Origin: Planococcus ruber
GTDB lineage: Bacteria > Bacillota > Bacilli > Bacillales_A > Planococcaceae
DNA: 64,000 nt
Assembly (NCBI RefSeq): GCF_022819085.1
Contig: NZ_JALHAG010000013.1
Coordinates: 1 to 64,000, forward strand
Direction of reading: 5' to 3'
In this document: positions 56,120 to 64,000 of the stretch, piece after piece
How positions within the stretch are numbered: the first letter of the stretch is position 1
Layout of the letters: each line of letters starts with the position of its first letter
Notes under the pieces: model-generated
What the model was told of the DNA's origin: nothing
What the model saw: the letters and a program-made list of their open reading frames with translations, nothing else
Database searches by the model: none
Position numbers and translations under genes: made by a program

Positions 56120-56335
56120 TTACGTTTTCTCCTTTCAAAATCACCCTGTACTCCCGTTACCCTTTTATACCCCTATTGTACCCTACTCTCCTACTCTTCT
56201 CTTTCTTCAACCATCTGAAACCTCGACTTTTTCCCGCAGCTATGAATAACTTGTGACAAAAGAGGGTATGTATAGATTGTAAAATTTCTAAATTTTTAGT
56301 ATTCTAATTAGAATAAAAAAAAAGGGTGAAGCATC

Positions 56336-56764
56336 ATGGAAACTAGACGAAAAGTATTTGCTTACATTACGAGAGGACCAGAAGAGAAACGGGAATTATT
56401 AGTATTTGAACATAAAGGTGAGCCGGAAGCAGGACTCCAGGTTCCAGGGGGCACCATTGAAGAAGATGAAATGCTGATTGATGCGCTTTACCGGGAAGTG
56501 CTGGAAGAAACCGGTTTGCCGCGTGTCGTATTGGAGTTTGTCGGGAAAGTGCACAAATACAATTATTACCCAGACCACAAAGATAAAGTGTATGAGCGCA
56601 ACATCTTTCACTTTGAATATACCGGGGAACCGGTCGACTCATGGGAGCATGTAGTGGTCAGCGATGGACAAGACAATGGCCGGACGTTCCAGTTCCATTG
56701 GGAACCGGTTGACCATCTGCCAAAACTGGCGGCAGAGCAGGATCAAGCGATCGAATTGCTGTAA
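56336..56764 (+). CDS. NUDIX hydrolase
   Basis: 142 residues. The Nudix box is complete: G-x5-E-x7-REVLEETGL starting at GGTIEEDEMLID near residue 38. Such enzymes hydrolyse nucleoside diphosphates linked to another group; the substrate is not predictable. The rest of the fold (VHKYNYYPDHKDKVYERNIFHFEY) suggests a sanitation or dihydroneopterin-like enzyme but that is guesswork. It is divergent from cydA, with AAAGGGTGA before the ATG. Confidence 0.88.
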   Translation: METRRKVFAYITRGPEEKRELLVFEHKGEPEAGLQVPGGTIEEDEMLIDALYREVLEETGLPRVVLEFVGKVHKYNYYPDHKDKVYERNIFHFEYTGEPVDSWEHVVVSDGQDNGRTFQFHWEPVDHLPKLAAEQDQAIELL

Positions 56765-56799
56765 CCGCATTAGCTATTTTCTTATGGATTTTCATTTTA

Positions 56800-56831
56800 A
56801 AAAGCGCATGGATTTTCATCCATGCGCTTTT
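56800..56831 (+). terminator. Terminator of the NUDIX gene
   Basis: Fourteen-base stem AAAAGCGCATGGAT / ATCCATGCGCTTTT with a four-base loop, then T. Confidence 0.9.
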
Positions 56832-56851
56832 GCTTTTTTTATTGTCATGTT

Positions 56852-57111
56852 TTCCGCTTTTCCTTATTGTCCAGACTCCAGCGCCTAGCCCCTCGGGTCA
56901 TAAGCCAGACCAGCTGTGCGGCAAAGAGTGCCGCTTCGCTGATCCGTCTTATGCCCGTCGGAGCTGGATAGGCGCTTCCGCTTTTCCTTATTGTCCAGAC
57001 TCCAGCGCCTAGCTCCTCGGGTCATAAGCCAGACCAGCTGTGCGGCAAAGAACACCGCTTCGCTGTTCCGTCTTATGCCCGTCGGAGCTGGATAGGCGCT
57101 TCCGCTTTTCC
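56852..57111 (-). repeat. Two tandem 124-base palindromic repeat units
   Basis: The junction TTCCGCTTTTCCTTATT recurs at 56852, 56976 and 57100, an exact 124-base period. The two units differ at only a few bases. Read on the minus strand each begins AAAAGCGGAAGCGCC and folds with GCGCC/GGCGC, AGCTCC/GGAGCT (or GGGGCT with a G-U pair) and CATAAG/CTTATG. The array abuts the dgkB stop codon, whose TAA is part of the repeat-like ATAAGGAAAAGCGG. No gene lies in the 347-base gap apart from the NUDIX terminator. Confidence 0.92.
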
Positions 57112-58023
57112 TTATTTTCGGTCTTTTTCACTGATTGAATCAATCGGCACCATGACTTCAATATGCTGCGCCAAGTTTTCAAAAGTAGCCGGCAATAAGC
57201 CGCCGTATTCCCCGTCTAAGTTCAACAGCACCCGTTCATCTGAAGTTACGGCAATCTTGCTCGCTTTTGCATAAATGACATGCGGATCGGATAAATGCTC
57301 GCCGCGCAGTGCCAATGTCGCCAACCGAATAAATTCCGCCATATTCACTTCTTTCAAAATCAATAACGTGAATTTGCCGTCGTTGATGCTGGCATCCGGC
57401 GCCAATTTTTCAAAACCGCCGACTGAGTTGGTCAAACCGATCAAGAACATCATCGCCTGGTCTTCAAAAACGTTGCCGTCATATTCGATTCGGACACGGG
57501 AAGAACGGATGGATGGCAGCATTTCAATCCCTTTTAAATAATACGCCATCTGGCCGAGCACCGTTTTCAATTTGCTTGGGACTTCGTAGGTCAATTCCGT
57601 CAGCCTTCCGCCTCCGGCAATATTGATAAAATGACGGTCTCCCATCAGCCCGACATCCACCGGGATCGAGTCTCCCTGCAAAATGATATCGACTGCTTTA
57701 TTGATATCTCTCGGAATATGGACAGCTCGGGCAAAATCATTCGTCGTCCCCATCGGGATCAAGCCGATTTTCGGACGGTTCTCAAATGTCGAGACACCGG
57801 AAACCACTTCGTTTAAAGTGCCGTCTCCGCCTACTGCGACAATCAAATCATAATTCCGTTCAACTGCGAGAGAAGCGGCTTTGGCGGCATCCCCTTCTCC
57901 TGTTGTAGCATGGCAGGACGTTTCATAGCCTGCCTGCTCCATTTTTTCGAGCACTTCAGGCAAGTGTTTTCGGAATAATTCTCTCCCGGAAGTTGGATTG
58001 TAAATAATTCGTGCACGTTTCAT
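57112..58023 (-). CDS. dgkB: Diacylglycerol kinase DgkB
   Basis: 303 residues, very close to B. subtilis DgkB, which phosphorylates the diacylglycerol released during lipoteichoic acid synthesis so that it re-enters phospholipid synthesis. Motifs: RARIIYNPTSGREL at the start, AVGGDGTLNEVVSG near residue 63 and PMGTTNDFARA near residue 92. The ATG at 58023 has AAAGG about ten bases upstream; a longer frame to 58056 is not conserved. The stop codon joins directly to the repeat array. Confidence 0.95.
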   Translation of the reverse strand: MKRARIIYNPTSGRELFRKHLPEVLEKMEQAGYETSCHATTGEGDAAKAASLAVERNYDLIVAVGGDGTLNEVVSGVSTFENRPKIGLIPMGTTNDFARAVHIPRDINKAVDIILQGDSIPVDVGLMGDRHFINIAGGGRLTELTYEVPSKLKTVLGQMAYYLKGIEMLPSIRSSRVRIEYDGNVFEDQAMMFLIGLTNSVGGFEKLAPDASINDGKFTLLILKEVNMAEFIRLATLALRGEHLSDPHVIYAKASKIAVTSDERVLLNLDGEYGGLLPATFENLAQHIEVMVPIDSISEKDRK

Positions 58024-58159
58024 ACGATTCAGCCTTTCTCGACGTTCTGCGTTCAATATAAAATAAGACCAGTTTCGGACAAAAGAAGTTCCCTTTAAAA
58101 CAGAAGATAAATTCCAAGAAAAAAACCGACATCGCGCCGGCCTCTCCTTCTTTCAACTA

Positions 58160-58720
58160 TTACTTCAAAATGTCAAAGAACGTTTTGCGGATGTCCTGGT
58201 AGACCGCGCTCCAAAATTCTTCATTCCATACAAAGCCGTCCGAAATTTCGCCGTGCACCGTCTTTTGGTGCAGCTCGAATTGCGGATCGTCTTTTTCAGG
58301 CAGACGGGATTTTTTCTCCATCACGAATTCTTGGACTTTCGGTGCGCGAGGGCCCCAATCTCCCACTACTTCGCCTTCTTTGGACAGGAAAATGTATTTG
58401 GGAATCGAACGTCCGCCGTTTGTTAAATAGCGGTCCATCAATTCCAGATTTTCGTCGCGGTAGACACAGTGGACTTCGATGCCCGATGCTTCTGCAATCT
58501 TACGGAGAATTGCATTGTTCATCATGGCATCGCCGCACCAATCTTCAGTGATAACTAACACATGGGGCTGTTTTTCTTTCAACAGCTCCATCAATTCGGG
58601 ATCTTCTGGAAGATTGAATTTCTCGTAAATGGAATAGGATTTCTCCTGGTTTGACTCCATCAATGTCATGTATTTTTCCAAGGTGATGGCATTCTCAAAG
58701 TATTGTTGTTCCGTCGTCAT
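58160..58720 (-). CDS. Thioredoxin-like family protein with a single-cysteine WCGDA motif
   Basis: About 186 residues. The thioredoxin fold centres on VLVITEDWCGDAMMNNAIL near residue 60; the usual CxxC is CGDA, leaving one cysteine. A cis-proline is in GRSIPKYIFL near residue 109. Such single-Cys members form a known subfamily of unclear role, possibly monothiol chemistry. AAGGAG is 13 bases before the ATG at 58720, rather far. Not obviously linked to its neighbours. Confidence 0.8.
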   Translation of the reverse strand: MTTEQQYFENAITLEKYMTLMESNQEKSYSIYEKFNLPEDPELMELLKEKQPHVLVITEDWCGDAMMNNAILRKIAEASGIEVHCVYRDENLELMDRYLTNGGRSIPKYIFLSKEGEVVGDWGPRAPKVQEFVMEKKSRLPEKDDPQFELHQKTVHGEISDGFVWNEEFWSAVYQDIRKTFFDILK

Positions 58721-58881
58721 CAGTTCATCACTTCTCCTTTGTCTTGTCAGCAGCAGATCATGCAGATCTCTCATTCACACTTAACTATTCTTCTTAATCC
58801 CTAGTTTACTTGTTGAAAGATAAAGCTTCAAATGTTTTATCCGTTTTTTGCGGGTTCCTTTAGCAAAATAAGGCAAAAAAA

Positions 58882-58914
58882 GGAACCGGGTTCGCTCGAT
58901 GCGATTCCGGTTCC
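58882..58914 (-). terminator. Terminator of the gatCAB operon
   Basis: Stem GGAACCGG / CCGGTTCC with seven T following on the minus strand. Confidence 0.88.
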
Positions 58915-58932
58915 GGATTTTGGCTGCGCCAA

Positions 58933-60363
58933 TTAACGTTTTGCAATTTCTTCAAGCAAGATTTTATTGAGCAATGGCGGGTTCGCCTGCCCTTTTGTCT
59001 GCTTCATGATTTGGCCGACCAAGAAACCGATTGCGCGGTCTTTGCCGTTTTTAAAGTCTTCGATCGACTGCGGGTTGTTGTCGAGTGCTGCTGTGACGAA
59101 TTCACGCAAAGTGTTTTCATCCGAGATCTGGACTAGCCCTTTTGCTTTGACGATGTCGTTTGCGTCGCCGCCTTTTTCAATCAATTCCTTGAAGACTTTC
59201 TTCGCGATTTTCGACGAAATCGTGCCGTCGGAAATCAATTTGATCATGCCAGCGAGTCCTTCCGGAGTCAGTGCCGTTTCACTTAATTCTTTTTGTTCCG
59301 CGTTCATGTAAGCTGAAACTTCACCCATCAACCAGTTGGAAGCAAGCTTCGCATCCGCTCCGGCATCAACCGTCGCTTCAAAAAAGTCAGAGATCGGCTT
59401 CGCCAGTGTCAGCACCATGGCGTCGTATGATGACAAGCCAAGTTCTGCCACATAGCGCGCTTTGCGGGCATCCGGAAGTTCCGGGATTTCTGCACGGACG
59501 CGTTCAAGCCAAGCGTCGTCAATGACGATATCCACAAGGTCCGGCTCTGGGAAGTAGCGGTAATCATCCGATCCTTCTTTCACGCGCATCAATAGGGTTT
59601 TGCCTGTCGCTTCATCGTAGCGTCTTGTTTCCTGCTCGATGATGCCGCCTGACAATAGGACTTGTTCCTGGCGGACTTGTTCATGCTCGATGCCTTTGCG
59701 GACATAGTTGAATGAGTTCAAGTTCTTCAATTCGGTTTTTGTGCCGAATTGCTCTTGGCCATATGGACGAAGCGAAATATTGGCGTCGCAGCGAAGCGAG
59801 CCTTCTTCCATCCGCACATCCGATACGCCTGTGTATTGGATGATGGCTTTGATTTTTTCGAGGTATGCATAAGCTTCGTCTGCTGTCCGGATGTCCGGCT
59901 CAGAAACGATTTCGATCAGCGGCGTGCCTTGGCGGTTAAAGTCGACTAGCGAGTGGCCGTTGCCTGTATGCGTCAGCTTTCCTGCATCTTCTTCCATATG
60001 AAGGCGCGTGATGCCGATGCGTTTTTTCTCGCCATTGACTTCAATTTCAACCCAGCCGTGCTCACCGATTGGCTGGTCAAACTGAGAAATTTGGTAAGCT
60101 TTCGGATTGTCCGGATAGAAATAATTTTTACGGTCGAATTTCGTATGGCGGGTAATTTCGCAGTTTAATGCCAGCGCCGCTTTCATTGCCCAGTCCACTG
60201 CCGTTTTGTTGACGACCGGCAATACTCCCGGATAGCCAAGGTCGATCACGTTCGTGTTCGTGTTTGGTTCCGCACCAAAATGGTTTGGTGCAGGAGAGAA
60301 CATTTTTGATTCTGTTTTCAGTTCTACGTGGACTTCAAGTCCAATGATCGTTTCAAAGTTCAT
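58933..60363 (-). CDS. gatB: Asp-tRNA(Asn)/Glu-tRNA(Gln) amidotransferase subunit B
   Basis: 476 residues. GatB is the kinase/transamidase subunit that activates mischarged Glu-tRNA(Gln) or Asp-tRNA(Asn) with ATP before amidation. The N-terminus [12 protein letters not shown] and the motifs [10 protein letters not shown] and [16 protein letters not shown] are family signatures; the C-terminal YqeY-like tail is complete. The ATG overlaps the gatA stop as ATGA. Confidence 0.96.
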   Translation of the reverse strand: MNFETIIGLEVHVELKTESKMFSPAPNHFGAEPNTNTNVIDLGYPGVLPVVNKTAVDWAMKAALALNCEITRHTKFDRKNYFYPDNPKAYQISQFDQPIGEHGWVEIEVNGEKKRIGITRLHMEEDAGKLTHTGNGHSLVDFNRQGTPLIEIVSEPDIRTADEAYAYLEKIKAIIQYTGVSDVRMEEGSLRCDANISLRPYGQEQFGTKTELKNLNSFNYVRKGIEHEQVRQEQVLLSGGIIEQETRRYDEATGKTLLMRVKEGSDDYRYFPEPDLVDIVIDDAWLERVRAEIPELPDARKARYVAELGLSSYDAMVLTLAKPISDFFEATVDAGADAKLASNWLMGEVSAYMNAEQKELSETALTPEGLAGMIKLISDGTISSKIAKKVFKELIEKGGDANDIVKAKGLVQISDENTLREFVTAALDNNPQSIEDFKNGKDRAIGFLVGQIMKQTKGQANPPLLNKILLEEIAKR

Positions 60364-61829
60364 TGTGCTGCTCCCTCCCAAATCTGAGGCGTTTGTTTAT
60401 GGAAATCGGTTGCCTTTTCAAAGACATCCGCAACACGATAAATCGTTTCCTCATCAAAATACTTGCCGATGATTTGCAAGCCAAGCGGCAAACCGTTTTC
60501 AAATCCACATGGAATCGAAATTGCCGGAACTCCTGCCAGGTTGACTGGAATCGTCAAAATATCGTTGGCATACATCGTCAATGGATCATCCACCTTCTCG
60601 CCGATTTTAAACGCCGGCGTCGGAGTTGTTGGCCCGATGATGACATCAAATTTTTCGAAAGCATCGTCAAAATCTTTTTTGATCAGTGTACGGACTTTTT
60701 GCGCTTTTTTGTAATAAGCGTCGTAGTAGCCAGAACTTAATGCATAGGTTCCAAGCATGATGCGGCGTTTGACTTCGTCGCCGAATCCTTCAGAACGTGT
60801 ATTCATATAGAACTCCAGCAAATTGCCTGCTTTTTCTGTGCGGTAGCCGTAGCGGATGCCGTCAAAGCGGGACAAGTTGGATGAAGCTTCTGAAGAAGCA
60901 AGCAAGTAATACGTGGCAAGTGCGTATTTGGAATGCGGCAGTGAAATCTCTTCCCACGTTGCGCCTTTTTCTTCAAGAACGGCAAGGGCTTCGCGAACCG
61001 CTTGTTTCGCAGCTTCGCCGACGCCTTCTGCAAAATATTCTTTCGGAACGCCAATGCGCAGCCCTTTAATATCGCCAGTCAATGCTTCCGCAAAATTCGG
61101 CACTTCGATATTGGCCGAAGTAGAATCGCGCTCGTCATGCCCGGAAATCGCTTCGAGCAATAACGCATTGTCTTTTACGGTTCTTGTAATCGGTCCGATT
61201 TGGTCTAATGAAGACGCATAAGCAATCAGACCGAAACGGGAAACCCGTCCGTATGTCGGCTTCATTCCGACCACGCCGCAGAATGCTGCCGGCTGGCGGA
61301 TCGAGCCGCCGGTGTCCGATCCTAATGTGAATGGCACTTCGCCTGCAGCAACAGCTGCCGCCGATCCGCCTGAAGATCCGCCTGGAACCGTTTCTAGGTT
61401 CCATGGGTTTTTCGTGTTTTTATAGTAAGAGTTTTCATTGGAAGAACCCATGGCAAACTCATCCATGTTCAATTTGCCGACGGTGATCATTCCAGCGGCT
61501 TTTAATTTTTCTACAACAGTTGCATTGTAGATCGGATTGAATCCTTCCAAAATCCGGCTTGAGGCGGTTGTTTCGATGCCTTCCGTCACGATATTGTCTT
61601 TCACTCCGATTGGGAGGCCGAATAGGGGTCCGCGTTCTGCAAGCGGCGTTTGATCCATTTCTTCTGCCTGTTTCGTTGCCTGTTCTTTATTCATCGCTAA
61701 AAATGCATCCACTTTCGGATCCAATTTTTCAATGCGTTCAAATGCCTGTTTCGTAATTTCAGCAATGCTGACTTCTTCTTTATGTATCAAGTCCTGCAAT
61801 TCTGATGACGTTTTATCGACTAAGTTCAT
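60360..61829 (-). CDS. gatA: Asp-tRNA(Asn)/Glu-tRNA(Gln) amidotransferase subunit A
   Basis: 489 residues, an amidase-signature enzyme that releases ammonia from glutamine for the transamidation. The catalytic Lys is in [10 protein letters not shown], the signature is [12 protein letters not shown] near residue 151 and the nucleophilic Ser is in [20 protein letters not shown] precedes the ATG. Middle gene of gatC-gatA-gatB. Confidence 0.96.
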   Translation of the reverse strand: MNLVDKTSSELQDLIHKEEVSIAEITKQAFERIEKLDPKVDAFLAMNKEQATKQAEEMDQTPLAERGPLFGLPIGVKDNIVTEGIETTASSRILEGFNPIYNATVVEKLKAAGMITVGKLNMDEFAMGSSNENSYYKNTKNPWNLETVPGGSSGGSAAAVAAGEVPFTLGSDTGGSIRQPAAFCGVVGMKPTYGRVSRFGLIAYASSLDQIGPITRTVKDNALLLEAISGHDERDSTSANIEVPNFAEALTGDIKGLRIGVPKEYFAEGVGEAAKQAVREALAVLEEKGATWEEISLPHSKYALATYYLLASSEASSNLSRFDGIRYGYRTEKAGNLLEFYMNTRSEGFGDEVKRRIMLGTYALSSGYYDAYYKKAQKVRTLIKKDFDDAFEKFDVIIGPTTPTPAFKIGEKVDDPLTMYANDILTIPVNLAGVPAISIPCGFENGLPLGLQIIGKYFDEETIYRVADVFEKATDFHKQTPQIWEGAAQ

Positions 61830-61847
61830 TGATTTCCCTCCTCACAC

Positions 61848-62138
61848 TTATTCTAAGATCGTTGGAACTTTTACTTGCCCTGCTTCGTGTTCTTTCACGT
61901 TTTTCAAAACGAGTTCCCGGTCCAATCCAGGGACGGATTTATCTTCACGCAAGACGTTGACCATTTGCAATACATGCGTGGTCGGCTCTACATTTTCCGT
62001 ATCCAATTCATTCAGCAATTCCATTGCGTTCGTAATTGCTTCCAATTGATCCGCAAAATGTACTGCTTCTTCATCAGTAATGGCCAAGCGCGCCAAATGT
62101 GCTACTTCAATTACTTCTTCTTTTGTCATTTTCGCCAT
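61848..62138 (-). CDS. gatC: Asp-tRNA(Asn)/Glu-tRNA(Gln) amidotransferase subunit C
   Basis: 96 residues, the small subunit that wraps around GatA and holds it to GatB. The first helix [17 protein letters not shown] and the later DLxxDxVxPS-like [13 protein letters not shown] follow the family. First gene of the operon. The long repeat-filled gap upstream leaves the promoter position unclear: it must lie between the array end at 62193 and the gene, or within the array. Confidence 0.94.
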   Translation of the reverse strand: MAKMTKEEVIEVAHLARLAITDEEAVHFADQLEAITNAMELLNELDTENVEPTTHVLQMVNVLREDKSVPGLDRELVLKNVKEHEAGQVKVPTILE

Positions 62139-62192
62139 TTCTCTACACCTCCGGATTCAGTAAACATACGCTCTATCATATCATTTTTTTTA

Positions 62193-62611
62193 GAAAAGCG
62201 GAAGCGCCTGCTCAGCTCCGACAGGCATAAGACGGAACAGCGAAGCGGCGTTCTTTGCCGCATAGCTGGGCTGGCTTATGACCCGAGGAGCTAGGCGCTG
62301 AAGTCTGGACAAAGAAAAGCGGAAGCGCCCGGTTAGATTCGACGGGCATAAGACGCTTTGGCGAAGCGGCATCTTTTCAGCCGCACAGCCGGAGTCGCTT
62401 ATGACCCGAGAATCTGGGCGCTGAAGTCTGGACAAAGAAAAGCGGAAGCGCCCGGTTAGATTCGACGGGCATAAGACGCTTTGGCGAAGCGGCATCTTTT
62501 CAGCCGCACAGCCGGAGTGGCTTATGACCCGAGAATCTGGGCGCTGGAGTCTGGACAATAAGAAAAGCGGAAGCGCCTGCTCAGCTCTGAAAGGCATAAG
62601 ACGGAACAGCT
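62193..62611 (+). repeat. Tandem array of three full and one half palindromic repeat unit
   Basis: GAAAAGCGGAAGCGCC starts units at 62193, 62314, 62437 and 62562 (spacing 121, 123 and 125). Each folds as GCGCC / GGCGC, then six paired bases, then CATAAG / CTTATG, with an inner GCGGC / GCCGC hairpin. The six-base pair is AGCTCC/GGAGCT in unit 1 but AGATTC/GAATCT in units 2 and 3. The fourth unit stops halfway, near 62611. It fills the gap upstream of gatC; no gene is supported. Confidence 0.93.
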
Positions 62612-62645
62612 GGCCGGCGCTTTTTGCTACATGAATAAAAGAAAC

Positions 62646-62672
62646 AGAGGCAGCGGAATGGCTGCCTCTTTT
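62646..62672. terminator. Terminator hairpin beside the second dispersed element (outer copy)
   Basis: Nine-base stem AGAGGCAGC / GCTGCCTCT with a six-base loop and four T. A near-copy (21 of 22 bases shared) lies at 62933-62954. Confidence 0.82.
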
Positions 62673-62932
62673 AGATTGTCGAGAAACTAGTTGGATGAGA
62701 GCGTCCAATTCCGGAAACCGCACTGCGGCGCTATGGACAAGCCTCCCACAATAAACCGAGAAACCCACTCGTCTTATTGCTCCGGCCAGTCCGGAACCGC
62801 GCCGGTCCTGGAGTACTCTTCTAAGATATAGAATAAACTAGCGGAGCATCCGGCAAGCGAAGTTATTTTGTGGAATATCGGGTCTCCAAACGAAACTTTT
62901 ACCATTTCTAACTTTTTCCACACATTGTAAAA
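62673..62932 (-). repeat. Dispersed structured element, copy 2, between duplicated terminators
   Basis: Read on the minus strand this 260-base stretch resembles both ends of the element at 22181-22535: the opening GGAAAAAGTTAGAAATGG and a right part of about 160 bases with CAATAAGACGAGTGGG. The unique middle of copy 1 is replaced here by a shorter sequence. It lies between two near-identical terminator hairpins. An open frame of 49 codons (62923 down to 62774, GTG start, ending GAVPDWPEQ) crosses its left half but lacks a ribosome site. Confidence 0.8.
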
Positions 62933-62954
62933 AGGCAGCCGAATGGCTGCCTCT
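62933..62954 (-). terminator. Terminator of camS (inner copy)
   Basis: Stem AGGCAGCC / GGCTGCCT with a GAAT loop and five T on the minus strand, just past the camS stop. Confidence 0.85.
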
Positions 62955-62966
62955 GTCCTGTGCAAA

Positions 62967-64000
62967 TTAGTCATAAATATGAACAACCGGTTCGGTCTGA
63001 TCGATTTTCCGTAAAATCAGCGCTTCCGGCCCATTCGTGGACGTCACACTGATTTCAACTTGAATGTTCTCCGGAAAATGCTCCAATACTAAGCCGGTCA
63101 AATATTGAGTGAAACCGATAACTTCAGCGGATCCGTAAAACTGGATAGGAATGTCGATCTGCATTTTGCGGATCTGGTCATCCTGATAAAATCCGGTGCC
63201 GATGACGCTCGTGAAGTTTGAAAAATACTCTTCCACATCTTGCTTGAAGTTGCGGAATTTCGTGTCAATAGCCCGGTACTTTTCTTCCGTATTTGAGGAC
63301 GGGAAAATGACGTATTCTTCATTGACAGCGTTCCAATTCGCCACTGCCCCTTGTCCTCCTGGAGCTACCCCATAGGAAAAATAAGTCCCCGGAGCAATCG
63401 CGCCTCGCGTATTCTGTTTAAACAAGCCAACCATGATCGGCACGTCTTTCATGCCTTCTTTTTCACGGAGGCGCTTCACAATTTCATCCGCCATCCGCTT
63501 TCCTTCTTTATCCAATTGGGCTTGCGGCACTGACTCTTCGTAAGTAGCGCCATCAGAAGTATTGTAGTAAACCGAATTCAATGCCAAACCAATGGAAACG
63601 CCGCCTAGCCGGATTGTTTCATTATCCGTTTTGACTAAATAATTCTGTTCGACGATATGCGCCAAAATTTCCGCAGAAGGATGGTCCCCTGCTTCTTTTT
63701 GCGCCGCTGTCCGTCCGTCAGCCGGATTCAGTCCGAGCGGATTTTCTTCCGTTTTGCGGCCCAGCCAGTCCGTTGCATCTTCATCTGTTATTTTCTGGCC
63801 TTCCTGGAAATAGTAGTCATCCGGAGAGAATTGGTGCTGCGATATCCGCAGAAGTCCGCTTTCCGCTTCTTTAATATCATAGCGCGAATAAATCCGGTTG
63901 ATGATTTTTCCCCGTGTGGCACTTTCTTTGTACGGCAGCAGCGTCCGATAATACGCTGCATCCAGCTGGATGCTCGGAATAATCGCCGTTTCCACTTCTT
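62967..64000 (-). CDS. camS: CamS family sex-pheromone-precursor lipoprotein, C-terminal part
   Basis: 344 codons are visible and the frame runs off the right edge, so the N-terminus with signal peptide and lipobox is missing. The sequence follows CamS (B. subtilis YerH): TAIIPSIQLDAAYYRTLLPYK near the edge, FYGSAEVIGFTQYLTGLVLEHF and VEISVTSTNGPEALILRK near the end. In enterococci and staphylococci the signal peptide of such lipoproteins is the pheromone cAM373; otherwise the function is unknown. It precedes gatCAB, as in related genomes. Confidence 0.9.
   Translation of the reverse strand, partial: EVETAIIPSIQLDAAYYRTLLPYKESATRGKIINRIYSRYDIKEAESGLLRISQHQFSPDDYYFQEGQKITDEDATDWLGRKTEENPLGLNPADGRTAAQKEAGDHPSAEILAHIVEQNYLVKTDNETIRLGGVSIGLALNSVYYNTSDGATYEESVPQAQLDKEGKRMADEIVKRLREKEGMKDVPIMVGLFKQNTRGAIAPGTYFSYGVAPGGQGAVANWNAVNEEYVIFPSSNTEEKYRAIDTKFRNFKQDVEEYFSNFTSVIGTGFYQDDQIRKMQIDIPIQFYGSAEVIGFTQYLTGLVLEHFPENIQVEISVTSTNGPEALILRKIDQTEPVVHIYD

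Noticed and set aside
56251-56256. TTGTGA half-site upstream of cydA, resembling one arm of a Rex operator
   Set aside because: The matching TCACAA arm is absent, so a Rex site is not supported.
62139-62192. Search for a tRNA or small RNA gene in the gatC upstream gap
   Set aside because: Only the poly-T stretch and the repeat array were found; no cloverleaf or aptamer pattern.
62190-62768. A 192-codon minus-strand open frame across the repeat array, with repeated SRLQRPDSRVIS segments
   Set aside because: The repetition is that of the DNA palindromes; base changes follow stem pairing rather than codons, and no ribosome site precedes it.

Overview
The window is chromosomal DNA of a low-to-mid GC, Gram-positive member of the Bacillales. 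Protein resemblances, a gene order shared with Bacillus subtilis (rrn-ygxA-ygzB-perR-bcp-hemL, ygaD-ygaC-fabL-mutY-yfhP, yfhJ/yfhH/recX/yfhF, camS-gatCAB-dgkB) and the style of the intergenic repeats suggest Planococcaceae (Planococcus or a close relative). That placement is inference; only the first bases of a 16S gene are present. Most of the window is ordinary housekeeping sequence. I saw no prophage, CRISPR array, transposase or tRNA.

Layout. 1-500: the 5' end of a 16S rRNA gene on the minus strand with tandem promoters. 0.5-7 kb: ygxA, ygzB, perR with its own PerR box, a cobalamin adenosyltransferase, a 2-hydroxyacid dehydrogenase, bcp, hemL and a FUSC-type membrane protein. 7-12.8 kb: an App-type oligopeptide ABC transporter operon (D-F-A-B-C). 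12.9-22 kb: ABC exporter, ygaC, fabL, mutY, yfhP, yfhJ, yfhH, recX, yfhF and an rRNA uracil methyltransferase. 22.1-22.6 kb: a non-coding dispersed element between two identical terminators. 22.6-36 kb: MFS transporter, OsmC protein, YihY and YtxH proteins, an amino-acid:cation symporter, a monooxygenase/methyltransferase pair, psuK-psuG for pseudouridine breakdown, an M29 aminopeptidase, mreBH and a carbonic anhydrase. 36-51 kb: DinB, GNAT, pepF, a TspO-like protein, map, thiT with a TPP riboswitch, an M20 peptidase, GDSL esterase, a second M29 aminopeptidase, an RNA helicase, a DHA2 efflux pump with a TetR regulator, an amidase and a small FbpA-like gene. 51-64 kb: dus, a second rRNA uracil methyltransferase, the cydA-cydB-cydS oxidase operon, a NUDIX enzyme, dgkB, a thioredoxin-like protein, gatCAB and the 3' part of camS.

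Genes that work together: peroxide and haem functions (perR, bcp, hemL) lie side by side; peptide uptake (app) is matched by several peptidases (pepF, two M29 enzymes, M20, map); psuK-psuG form a pseudouridine salvage operon whose kinase carries a DNA-binding domain; cydABS encodes a complete cytochrome bd oxidase including its 37-residue subunit.

The least-explained sequence is intergenic. (1) Two related elements of about 260 and 355 bp, at 22.2 and 62.7 kb, each sit between two direct copies of the local terminator hairpin, and the terminators at the two loci are unrelated to each other, as if the element had inserted into a terminator and duplicated it. (2) A second family of about 120-125 bp palindromic units (40.8, 56.9 and 62.2-62.6 kb) shows paired, compensatory base changes in its main stem, evidence that the folded form is under selection.
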